This document shows positions 1-10,186 of a DNA stretch of 64,000 nucleotides, piece after piece. The notes under the pieces were generated by a model. The model did no database searches. It saw only the letters and a list, made by a program, of their open reading frames with translations, and had not been told where the DNA came from. The stretch lies in the NCBI GenBank assembly GCA_027604705.1, contig JADHYV010000007.1, positions 124,001 through 188,000 of the forward strand, read 5' to 3'. Position 1 is the stretch's first letter. Every line of letters begins with the position of its first letter. Origin of the DNA: Allomyces arbusculus (lineage: Eukaryota; Blastocladiomycota; Blastocladiomycetes; Blastocladiales; Blastocladiaceae). A program made the translations under genes and the position numbers.

Positions 1-107
1 CTGCGATCCACGAGCCTTCTCTCTCTCTCTGGATCACTCTCCACCCGACAAGCCTCTCGTCGCCGAGTTGAGCAGCCAGTTCTCTCGACTCGATTGTGAT
101 CACAATC

Positions 108-2057
108 ATGCCGGGTCCGACCAAGTACGCCAAGCTTGCGGCAGCCGACGCCGAAGCCGAAGGAGAAGTCGACAATGATGTGCTCCTCGACGGTCCGCTC
201 GTCTTCCACTCGACTATGGGTATTCCAGTTTTGAGTGATCTGTACCGTTTGCTAACACAGCCTGCTCAACCCAGATCCAATCGTTGCGCATCGCACACCA
301 AGCACACCCGCCATGCCGCACGACAAGAAACCGCTCCTGTCCCGCATTTCCTCGCACTTCGACTCGCTCGCGCAGGCCATCGTGCCCGCCGATGTAGCTC
401 CCGGCGAGCCCGCACCTAAGCGCATGCTCTTTGCAGCAGCTGCGGCTGCGACCCGGCTCAGCGCGCATCTGAGCGCAGCCGCTCTGAACGCGCCGGACCC
501 AATCGCGCCGCACTCGCCCGCGGGCGACGCCGCGTCCATGTCGCCGCCACACTCCCCACCGCCACGGCTCAAGAGCAAGCTGAGCGACTCGAGTTTCAGC
601 GAATACGCGCAGAAGTCGGGCACAGTCGCGCCCACAGCCACGGGGACCAGCCGGTCGGAGTCCTTGCAAGCGCTATTTGCGGGCGGGACGAGTCGGAGCC
701 GGCGTGGGACGGGCGCGCTCGACGCGACGATGGAACTGTCGGAAGAGCCATCTACGTCGACGCCAGAGCCCGTCGTGACTGGATGGCGCGCACGGCTCAA
801 GAGTATTAACCCGGGTTTGCCGCTGATGGTCTTGAATTCGCTGCTCGGGTCGGTGATTTCGCTTTCTGTTAAGATGCTCGCGTCCATGGCGCAGCCCTAC
901 CCGACGTTCGAGCTGGTGTTTGTGCGGTCGCTCGCCGTGTTCCTGTGCTGTATGGCGTGGAAGGCCTTTAAGGCGCCGAGTTTTGCGATGCCTGCGGGCG
1001 TGCAGGCCAAGATGGCCAGGGCGGCCGAGGTGCTCTTGGGCCCGCCTGGGGCACGGCTCGCTCTGTTTGGTCGCAGTCTGTTCGGGTTCCTGTCGGTTGT
1101 GACGTACTACGTGTCGATCCGGTACCTGTCGCTCGGCGAGGCGACGGTGATTTCGTTCACGTCACCTATTTTCGTGGGCATCTTTGCGCGTGTGTTTTTG
1201 AAGGAGAAGTGGGAGGTACGCGCACTTTGTTCTCCACTGACCCATCGGTTTGCTTTCATCGTATGAAAACACAACTGACCCCTTGTTGGTAGCGCATCGA
1301 CGCGGCTGCAGCTACCATTTCGCTCCTCGGTGTGTCGGTCATTGCGAACCCACGCATCCTTGACGTCTTCATGCAGTCGCCAACCGTCACGTTGCGCACC
1401 GTGACGCGCGCCGTCACCTACTACTCAGAAGAAACACGCCTTCTCGCCATTGTTTTCGGCCTGATCTCGGCCGTTTCTGGCGCAACGGTCTACATATTTC
1501 TGCGCCTGCCGGCCCTGCGCCCGCTCGCGCCCGTGCATATCCTTACGACCTTCTCGATCCTGTCCACTGTGTTCGCGACTTTTGGCTCGTGGATCTTCGA
1601 CGGTTCGCCCACGGCCGTCCTGCGCGTTATTCCGAGCACGCTCAAGGAACTCTTGTTTCTCGGGCCGATGCTTTCATTCACGGGCCTAATCGCGCAAGTG
1701 TGTCTAGCGACGGCGCTCAAGTTTGAAAAGGCGTCCAAGTGCACGACCATGAACTTCTTGCAGGTCGTGTTCTCGTTCTTGCTCGACTTGGGGTTCCGCG
1801 GGACCGTGCCGCATGTGTCGGATATCGTTGGTGCGTCGATTATCGTGAGCTGCGTGCTGCTCGTGTCGGTTGCGAAGCTGCGGTCCGAGGCCAAGAACGC
1901 GGCGGCCGCACGCGAAGCTGTGGCAGCGCCGACGCTGGTCGTACCTCAGGTAGAGAAGATGGAGGAGCAGCCGATGGGTGATGCTGGCGCGGTGCGGGCC
2001 CAGAAGACGGGCCAGATTGGTGTCGAGAACTCGGGATCGCTGCGGGTTGGCAAGTAA
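108..2057 (+). CDS. EamA/DMT-family transporter (SLC35G-like)
   Basis: Exons 108-219, 275-1215 and 1293-2057 join in phase to give 605 residues. The first ~180 residues are a Ser/Pro/Ala-rich cytosolic tail. About ten hydrophobic segments follow, in the two-times-five arrangement of the drug/metabolite transporter superfamily. Recognisable EamA-like segments include LGEATVISFTSPIFVG (end of the first repeat) and CTTMNFLQVVFSFLLD (second repeat). Among families I know it most resembles SLC35G1 and the fungal multi-pass EamA proteins. The substrate cannot be read from sequence; transport of a small metabolite across a plasma or organelle membrane is the likely role. The second donor is GTACGC and both acceptors are ordinary AG sites. 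The ATG at 108 is the first in frame. The N-terminal tail is longer than usual for this family. Confidence 0.85.
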
Positions 2058-2398
2058 GCGGCGTGGCAGACTGGTGTGATTGTCCTCAAATGACGAATGC
2101 AATAACATTCACGATTTTATTGGGCCTCACCTTCGCGTTCTTGAAAGCAAGAGATTGGTTTTCGCCACTCGGCATGGCTTTCGTAGAGCCCGCTCCTGGC
2201 GATGGTGCTGACACTGATGGGCTCGAGCGACTCGCACGCCAGGAGAAATGAGTAGACTCATAGGAGAAGCATGGGTAGCAAGCATCAGTCTGTTCTTTAG
2301 AGAGAGGTTCTCATGACAAAGCTGCAAGACTGATTTGACAAGAACCAACAAGCGGCAATGACCAGCAACGCCATGACAATCAAAAACCCACCAACCCA
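2058..2398. other. Convergent 3' intergenic spacer
   Basis: This holds the 3' ends of the transporter (plus strand) and the Reeler gene (minus strand). I see no gene in it; the short open frames lack coding character. Confidence 0.6.
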
Positions 2399-3497
2399 TT
2401 ACACAACCAGCGCCGCCGCGGCCGCGACAATCGCAGCCAGCGTCACCGACGTGCCAGCACGAAGCGACATACTATCCCCTGTACCATTCGTCGATGACTG
2501 GTTGAGGTTCCCGTCCTCGGACGTAGCCGCCTGCTGCCCCTGCGCCTGCGTCGACGGCGCCGGTGTCTCCGACGCATTCGTGGTCGCAGGCGCGGCCGGC
2601 GCGGGTGCGGGAGCGGGATTCGCCGGGTACCCTCCAGCGGGCGCCGTCTCCGTCGGTGCCGGCGCCGGACCCGCCGGGTACCCACCGGCGGGCATCGTCT
2701 CGGGGGGGATCGTCGACGCCGGCAGTTCCCCGGCAGGCTTGGTCTCGGCGGGGCTCGTGGGCATGGGCCATTCGGCGGGCATGGTCGTGCCGGTGCCCTT
2801 CTTGCGCCATTTCTTGCACTTGCGCGTCATCTCCCCCCCGTTGGGCGGCTGCGTACCCATGGGCGGCGCCATAGCCGTAGTCGTGGCCTGCATCCCGCCC
2901 TTGGGCTTGAGCGTGACTGGGTCGAGCACCTGCCAGTTCTTCGGTCCGGTACCGGCAACCACGGCACGGACGACGAGGTCGCCCATATCAGTCGCGGGCG
3001 CGGTCCATTCAATAGCCGCACCGAGCGGTTTGTCGGCAGGCGAGTCGTGCGTGATGATCGAGTCTGTCCCAGCCTTGATTTGCAGTGCCGCGCATTTGTC
3101 GACGTTCGACTTGAACCCGGTCGGGATTTTGAACTGGCCGATCCGTTCCTTGGCGCCCGAGGCAGGCTCGACGTAGAGGAGCAGACCCTTGTGCGTCTTG
3201 ATCGCGCCGTTGGTCGAAGTGACCATGAGCGACAGCGGCTTGCCCGGCTCGTATTCCATAGACGACGCCTGTAGTCTATCGTGGTGAGGAGTATGAGGTA
3301 AGAAGAGTCCACCCATTAGCGAGCGCTTATGTTGGCCTAGAGGAGTCGTACTTGAAGTTGCGGTCGCCCTGAGGCTCACCCATGCCGGTCGTGATTTTCT
3401 GGACGTTGATCGCGCATGCCGGCGCGCCGTTCGGGAGCGCGCTGGCGAGAGATGCCACGAGGGCGAAAATCGTGACAAAGAGGGCCTTGGAATGCAT
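2399..3497 (-). CDS. Secreted GPI-anchored Reeler-domain protein
   Basis: Exons 3497-3352 and 3275-2399 (minus strand) give 340 residues. The N-terminus MHSKALFVTIFALVASLASA is a clear signal peptide. Residues ~27-160 match the Reeler domain pattern: GAPAC at the start, YEPGKPLSLMV, HKGLLLYVEP, a Cys near residue 107, IEWTAP, DLVVRAVVAG, and a closing W (NWQVL). A basic KKWRKK patch follows, then a Pro/Ala-rich linker with a repeated PAGGYPA motif. The hydrophobic C-terminus (SVTLAAIVAAAAALVV) looks like a GPI-attachment signal. The splice at 3275 was chosen because the alternative acceptor at 3268 breaks the frame. The protein probably sits at the cell surface. Reeler domains are best known from animal extracellular proteins, and the role here is unknown. 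Confidence 0.82.
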
Positions 3498-4490
3498 AGT
3501 GGCTGCGGCTGAATTTGGAAAGAAACGAGCAACGGTGACGGCACAAAAACGGGTGGAAAACCAAGCGCAATGGTAGACGAGCAGTCAAGCGGCCAGCACT
3601 TGACACGGGCGACGAGCGGGGTGGTGGTGGTTGGAGTGTGCACGGAAAAGACCTTGTGCGCGTCGTCTCGTCGATGTTGACGGGTGGGTGTTCAAATGGC
3701 GGGGCCCCATGGGGATATATAACGGGAACGAGGACGACGCCGACCTCCTCAAGGCCGTTGGATATCATGGTCCCGTCGGCGGGCTGAACCATGAGCCAAC
3801 AAATAAATGGCAGTTGCAAGTGTGAACATGGTGGTCGATGTTTTCTGTTCATGAGCAAACCCGCACGCGCGTCCCTTCCGCTCGTTCGAAAATGGCACCC
3901 GTTCGTGCGCTGCGTTCATGACGCGGGGGTGGTGCTCATGGGTAGGGTGGTTCGACAGTGCTCATGAATCTTGATCACTGATCATGATCTGTTCAACGCG
4001 TCGCGAGAGTCTGTTGTCTCACGTCTCTGTTCTCTCTGTCGTTGCGCACCTCTCCATCCCGTGATCAAGACAATCGTTGCTCGAATTTGCAATGAATCCC
4101 GACGTGGCCGCCGCTGATCGTTGCGGAACTGCATTTGTGACTGGACGAAAATTCACCGGCAGCAACGACCGTGCTTTCTTCACGAACACGACGGGCATTT
4201 CAAACAAACGGCAATGCTTTATTCTCGCCCATGAAGTCGGGCGGTCCAGGGGGGGGGGGGGGGGGAGCAGCAAGAAACACCTCTTTGAAAATGTCAAGAC
4301 GCAACACGACCAAGGAATGCATGCAAGGGCAAGAAAGATACAGGCAAACGGGAGCGAAAGTGGTGGGCTATAGACAGCGCTCGCAACAAGAATCAGAGCA
4401 AATCAAGAATGCAAGCAGGACCGCAAACGGCTCACCATTGCGGCACACGGCAAACCCTCAGAGGGGCATGGGCACCTGCAACTGGTATCT
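3498..4490. other. Intergenic: Reeler promoter and desaturase 3' region
   Basis: About 1 kb between two minus-strand genes. It holds the putative Reeler promoter, including a TATATA at 3715-3720 roughly 220 bases upstream of the start codon, and a 17-base G run at 4249-4265. No credible gene was seen. Confidence 0.5.
4249..4265. repeat. Poly(G) homopolymer tract
   Basis: An uninterrupted run of 17 G bases lies just beyond the stop codon of the desaturase gene. It is a simple mononucleotide repeat with likely length instability and a possible assembly uncertainty. Confidence 0.9.
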
Positions 4491-6261
4491 CTACTCGTTC
4501 TTCTTGGCCTGCTGCATCTTGTACGCCAGGTCGCCAATCTCCTTAAGCCGCACGAGCACCTCGGCGGTTCCGCTCCAGAACCCGGTCGAGTGATACGGGA
4601 TCTCGTACTCGGTGCAGAGACCCTTGATGATGGGCTGCACCCGGCTGTAGCTGTGGCGCGGCATCATCGGGAACAGCTATTGTGGCGGAGGGGCCAGTCA
4701 AAACAGTCAGATCGTGTGCACAGAGGACAACATCAAGAGAGCAACGAGTACGTACATGGTGCTCAATCTGGAAGTTGAGCCCGCCGCAGAACCAGTTCAT
4801 GAAGAGCCCAGGGTTCACGTCACGACCCGTGAGAATTTGCTTGGTGTAGAAGTCGGTGCGGTCGGCCTCGTCCTGCGACAAGATGGTCATGCCGTTGTGG
4901 TTGAGCGAGAAGACGGTGGCAAGGAACAGCCCGGCAAACGCCTGCGACGCGGCAAAGTAGAGGACGGCGTGGACGGGGCTCAAGAACGTGACGAGCGCGC
5001 CAAAGTACCACAGCCAGTGCAGGGCGACCGAGAGCTGCTCGAGCATCGGGATCGGGTAGCTCGTGGGCTTGACCCACAGCGGCGTCACGTAGAGCGCCGA
5101 CTGGATCGCCCACGAGACACGCGCCACGGCCAGGATCGGGAAATAGAGGATCGCCTGTCGCGGAACAAACCAGCGCGCCACGGGCTCGCCCGTCACGGTC
5201 TCGGGCGTCACGGTGCTCCACAGGTCGAGCGCGTGCTCGGACCACGCGAGCAGCGGCATCGTGTCGATATCCGGATCCTCGCCGTGCACATTGGGCTGGG
5301 CGTGGTGCGTGTTGTGCTTGTCCTTCCACCAAGACACGGAGAAGCCCTGGAAGACGCCGCCGAGCAGGTAGCCGACGAGATTGTTCATATCGCGATTGCG
5401 GAACACGGCGTGGTGCAAAAAGTCGTGCGAGAGCCACCCGCACTGTTGCCAGAACAAGCCCATAAGCGCCGCCGAAACGAGCAGCATCGGGATGTTGGTT
5501 GGGAACAGCACCATGATCGAGAGCGAAACCGCCGCGAGCGTGAGCAGGATTCCAAACTGCGTCGCGAAGAAGAGCTTGTTGGACTCGTAGAGACCCATGG
5601 CGAGGAACTCTTCCTTGAGCTTGCGGATGCGCTTCGGGAACTCTACACTTTCGCAGCGCATGGTGAGCTCGTGGATGGGAAGCGTGATGGCAAATCTGGC
5701 TAGCCCAAGGTGAGACGCACCCTCGTTGGACTGGATAATGTCCTCGGCCGCCAAGTCGCCGACGTAGTAGTCGGCCAGCACCTCGGCCGTGCTCTCCGGG
5801 TGGAACGCATCGAAGGCATCTACAGGAGCAGGACAATCAGATGTTGGTCGACCGCGTTCGTGATCACAACAATGGCAGGCAAGCACGCGTACCCGAGCCG
5901 TCGCGACCAACGTGCGTGAGAATGACGGCGCCACCGGGGTGCTCGTCGATCAGATCCCTAGCAGCGCGAATCAAAACAACGGGTCAGCACGCAAGTCCAA
6001 TACTCTCCACCCTCTCGAACAGCGCAATGCGCACCGAATGTCGTAGACGCGGTTGTGGATGATCATGTAGGCGGGCGAGTCGCTGCCCTTGGACCACTTG
6101 AACTTCTTCATGAACGTCTCGATTTGAGCGCGACGGAAGACTTGGGGGCCTGCAAACGCATCATTCAGCGTCAAATTGCTGCTCCAACGCGCGCCGAGGT
6201 GGCAAGTCGACAGATTCGTACCACTGGCCGCAGGGCCCACGAATTCGACTGACGGCGGCAT
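4491..6261 (-). CDS. Cytochrome b5-fused front-end (delta-6/delta-8 type) fatty acid desaturase
   Basis: Exons 6261-6222, 6149-6035, 5957-5893, 5819-4756 and 4676-4491 (minus strand) give 489 residues with every junction in phase. The N-terminal cytochrome b5 domain has the haem motif HPGG at 58-61 and a second haem histidine in FHP near residue 80. The three desaturase histidine boxes are HDFLHH (205-210), HNTHH (242-246) and QIEHH (424-428). The Gln that replaces the first His of box 3 marks front-end desaturases, and the following LFPMMPRH is the usual delta-6 family continuation. It is an ER membrane enzyme of polyunsaturated fatty acid synthesis. The position it desaturates (delta-5, -6 or -8) cannot be fixed from sequence. 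The fourth intron splits box 3 from LFPMMPRH, so a model without it would lose the true C-terminus. Confidence 0.95.
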
Positions 6262-7301
6262 CGTGGCAGTGCAATCTGCGAACAAACGGTATTCTGCAGG
6301 TCAGACGCAGATTCCTGAAATGCGTGCGGCCGGTGGAAGCACGCGCGCGCTCAAGCACGCGCGCGTTCACCGGTCGCTGCATGCTTGCGGAGCGTGTTCG
6401 TACCACGCACAGATGCCGTGGATCAAGTTGTAGAGTCGAGTTGAGTCGAGTCGAGTCGAGTGAGCGTGCAGCGGGGCCGGCGACTCGAGGAGGTCGTCGT
6501 GCTGGGCTGCCAAGTCGAGCACACGCGCTGGTCCGTGCACGCTGGCGAACGGGGTGGAGAGAGTCAAGACGGGGAGAGGGAGAGAAAGCTCTCTCGACGG
6601 TCGCAGTCGCGCAGTGACCGTTGTCCGGGCGCTGCCGTCGCCAACGGGACGTGCCGCGCGCACACTCACTTGCGATCACAGGCGGCCACCATCCACACCG
6701 CGGCGCCTGGTTCTCTCCTCTCAACGTGGCCGAAGCGGCCCCCAAACTCCCCTCGTTGATCATGCCTGCGGCGCTCGGCATGTGGCGAAAGGCGGGGGAA
6801 TTTGCACCGCGCAACAAGGATCATCAGCACCGAGAACGGCGGTCGGTGCGGCCAGGCTCAGAATGGCGGGTTTTGCAGGCTGTTGGTGGGCCTTCTGGGC
6901 CTTCATCGTTGAGTTTGCCGCTCGTGTGCTCTCTTGGTGTTTGGGCCAGCAAAGGCGAGCAAAAGCAGCAAAAGAGACGCGCGTCCGCGGCGAGCCGCCA
7001 TGAATTTCGACGTTGGTGGAGGAGCTGAGCACCCCAGGCTGGCCCAACGGCGCGTGGGGGACATGGGGGACACTTCAGCCCTGATCGCCGTGGCGAAAGG
7101 AGCCGTTTTCAGTGCCAAAAACTGGTCAAGAGAGCGACGCTCCCACCGCAGCTGCGTGCTTGTCACGCGAGTGGTGCGAGACGACCAAGACAGATAACCA
7201 CGTCGCGCACCGACCGCACCAGCACGATGCCCTACTCAGCAGTTCAGAGTAGCGTTCGCGTGGACGCCAGCCGCAGGGCACAATGATGAGCGCTATATTC
7301 T
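6262..7301. other. Intergenic: desaturase promoter and E2 gene 3' region
   Basis: About 1 kb with no recognisable gene. A pentanucleotide microsatellite lies at 6433-6462. Several overlapping open frames on both strands are Arg/Ala-rich frames of GC-rich DNA without family resemblance. Confidence 0.5.
6433..6462. repeat. (GAGTC)n microsatellite
   Basis: Five to six near-perfect copies of the pentamer GAGTC lie about 170 bases upstream of the desaturase start codon. Confidence 0.85.
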
Positions 7302-8477
7302 CTAAAACAAAAGTCGGCGCGCAACAATCGCGACCATGATCCCTACAACAGCAAATATCAAGCGGTCCAAGACGTTGAGCGAAACGGGTGGTGCGAGTGA
7401 TGCAACCACATCTAACTCGGACTGCGCACGAGATGCGCGAACTGCACCGTCGACATCGCTGCCCTGCCCAGACACCTCGTGCGAACGCTCACTGAGCGGC
7501 TCCGTCTGCGGTTGCACCGTCTCTCGTGCCACAGTCGGCACAGCAGTAGCAGGTACGACGGGTTCAGGGGACAAACGCGGTGTTGGCGACGGAACAGGGG
7601 GTGACGGGGGTGGAGAAAGCGTCGAAGGCGGAACCGGAGTGGAAGAGGCAGATGCTTGTGCAGATGACGGAGAGTAGGCGAAATTAAGGTGGTGCGAGTC
7701 GGCCTCGGCGTCCTTGGCGTTGGGCGCCTTTCCATCGTCGTGCTCCTGATGCGGGAGCAAGTCGGCGTTGGACTTGTTGCATCGGCTGCAGCACCATGTG
7801 CTGGATCTACGACGGGAGTGCAGGTGGCTACGTGAGCACATGGTATTTGGAAAATGAGGAAATTGATGAGTTCAACGTACGCAAGCGCAAGTCGAGCACG
7901 CTCTTCGTCGGTCCACTTGATACTGCCGATTGCTCCTTCGCTCTCGACGCCCATGAACCCGGAAATGCCAACGAGCACGGTTCGAACTGCAAAGAGCGAA
8001 AACAGAGGGGCTGTTAGCTTCAGATACGCGAAAATGCATCAAGAGCAAAGAAAAGATACATACTCCCCCATGCCGGTTGCCACGACTCGGGATGGAAGTC
8101 CGATACAGACAAGCAAATCTTCTTTTTGACCTCGAACCGTCCATTTGGCTACCATCGAACACGCAACAGCATGAGCAACCGGGCAAAAGTCATGGCTCGC
8201 ACCGGCCTGCACGACGTGTATCGCATCGCGTACTTACCGTCAGAAACGTTATCTCGGGCGGGCGGAACGGATAGTCGTGCGGCAAGAATAGAGCGCCGTG
8301 GTAGAGACCCTTGGCGTAGGGCGTGTCGGACGGCCCACGAATCGTAAAATGCAGTTCAAACAGGTTGCCCTCTTCGGGAATGGTCACGGTACACCGCGGC
8401 GACGGCTCGCGCTCAAACTCGGCGAGCTCCTTGAGCACGCGGCGCACAGCCGAGTTCTTGTGGTTGAATTGCGTCAT
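7302..8477 (-). CDS. Tail-anchored ubiquitin-conjugating enzyme E2 (UBE2J1/Ubc6 type)
   Basis: Exons 8477-8238, 8148-8064, 7986-7881 and 7806-7302 (minus strand) give 311 residues, close to human UBE2J1 (318). The start MTQFNHKNSAVRRVLKEL aligns with the UBE2J1 start. The UBC core has LFELHFTIRGP, YHGALFLP, then PNGRFEVKKKICLSVSDFHP with the catalytic Cys in KKICLS, WQPAW, and GAIGSIKWTDEER. After a CC..C-bearing segment comes a Pro/Ser-rich linker and a C-terminal hydrophobic helix (LIFAVVGIMVAIVA), the ER tail anchor. By family it acts in ER-associated degradation. The core is spread over three exons; the 85-nt second exon carries the active site. It faces the LysM gene across a divergent spacer. 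Confidence 0.94.
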
Positions 8478-9136
8478 AACGGGCGATGCTGGTGGTTGCT
8501 CGAGAACAGTCTGCAGTGGGCGAGTACAGCAGCTGCCGCGGGGTCGTTCGGTTGCGACTGCGTTGAGCGAGTTGGCGCAGGCGGAAAGCACAGTGGCCGA
8601 GTGTAGAGTGCGGGAAGTGAACTTGCTCCCGAGGTTGGGGTAGATGGAAACAGTGGTAAAGTACAGCGGTCGCAGCTGGCCGATGGAGGGAGGAGGAGGC
8701 AAGACCAAGCTGGCGAAAATGAAGGCTCAACGGAGGCAAAACGCGTCGCTGCAGGTGCGTGTCGCGATGCACGTGGTGGATTTATGTGTTCAGGGCACTT
8801 TCATGACTAGGACGCCATTTGTTCGCTCTCTCCTCTACTGCCGTGAGTGCCCTGTGCCTCATCCTCCCTCTCTCCGAAGACGTTGATACTCCTCTGCTTG
8901 CGGCCGTCTCCACAAATTCTCAAATTTGAACCACTTCGAGTCCGGCAACGTGGTGCACGATCACTCCTGCGGCCACGGAATCGTTATCTATCGCCACTTT
9001 GCACCGTGCCGCCCACAGCTGCAACTTGAATCGCTGCGACTTGCTCAAGGATCACTATACCGGCTCGTTGCGAACCGGCTTCGGTCCTTCATTTGCGACC
9101 CGGTGCTCACGTCGACGGCGCAAAGAAACGTCCAAA
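8478..9136. other. Divergent promoter region (E2 enzyme / LysM gene)
   Basis: About 660 bases between divergent start codons. No gene or clear regulatory motif was recognised. Confidence 0.5.
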
Positions 9137-9978
9137 ATGGCCCCGTGGTTGCTTCACCCTGTCGAGACGTCGGAGACGCTGGCAGGAATCGCGCTCAAGT
9201 ACGGCGTGACGGTCAGTGCTAGCTATCCCCCGTCCAGAACCTTTAATTCGTGGCAATCACACTCACTCCGGCTCTGTTTTGCTCGTAGACTGCCACGCTG
9301 TGCAAGGCGAACCGGTTGACGCCGCACCACGTCATTTTTGCCAACCAACTGCTCGTGGTTCCACTGTGCACGGCCTGCCTCTGCCCCGCCTGCGATGCGC
9401 TATATCCAGCTGAAAAAGCCGGTCTCGCTGCACCTTCTCCACCCGCCAAATGCCCGCGGTGCGGTCAGTTCCGCGCGACCGTGCTGCACCCACACGACGT
9501 GCTCCCAGCGCATCGGCTCGCGCGATTGTCGCGTACGTCGAGCCTCGTGGCCGACCCGAGCGATGCGTCCGCACCTGCGCCACCACCACTTCGCACGGGC
9601 CCGTCCGTCGACGGACTCCTGTGTGCAATCGACGAGGAAATCGCGGCGGCCAAGGGCAAGTGGGATTCGGTCACGTCGCTCGGGAACCATCGCACGCCCA
9701 CGGCGCCACACGAACCTGCGCCCTTTTCCACCGATGGCGGTAAGGTGTCGCCTTTGGCGGGCTTGGTCACGTCGCTGGACGATCTCGCGTGGCTGTGGTC
9801 GCTGCTCAAGTCGTCGCTTGGCAAGACGGTCCCGCGGTCAATGTCGGTGCCGCCGTCGGAAAAAGCGAGTGCGCGCATGTCGCCGGAACCGGTGACAGTG
9901 CGGGCCGCGCCGATAGAGATGGCCGAGCTGCCGCTGCTGCGACGGCACGCGCGGATCGTGCGGAGCGTAAGCTCGTGA
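9137..9978 (+). CDS. Intracellular LysM-domain protein with a four-Cys zinc ribbon
   Basis: Exons 9137-9211 and 9289-9978 give 254 residues; the donor is GTCAGT, in phase 0. Residues ~7-51 form a LysM-type fold: HPVETSETLAGIALKYGVT, then TLCKANRLTPHHVIFANQLL. Immediately after comes C-x2-C (CPAC) and, about 30 residues on, CPRC, a probable zinc ribbon. The rest is low-complexity and Ser/Pro-rich with a basic tail. There is no signal peptide, so unlike secreted chitin-binding LysM effectors it is probably cytosolic, as in animal LYSMD1/2 proteins. The function is unknown. The start was chosen because the ATG directly precedes the LysM core. Confidence 0.8.
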
Positions 9979-10186
9979 CCGAGGACGAGTCGCCTTGTAT
10001 ATTTCTCTTTCGACTGTCGCCTCTCCCCTCTTCTGTCGTCGCGTGATGTAAATATCCCCCGTGTTGCGCGCTACGCTGGCGATGGATGGAACCAAACTGT
10101 TACCCGCTGTTCTCTCTGAACCACTCAGTCTATAAATTGTAAAACAACTACCAGCCCCATCTTTTCCCCACCATCTCTCCTTCTCT

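Noticed and set aside
2358-3176. 272-codon open frame on the plus strand
   Set aside because: It is antisense to the Reeler gene; its Gly/Ala/Pro richness is the complement of the PAGGYPA-type linker.
4714-5703. 329-codon plus-strand open frame
   Set aside because: It is antisense to the desaturase, whose histidine boxes and cytochrome b5 motif fix the coding strand.
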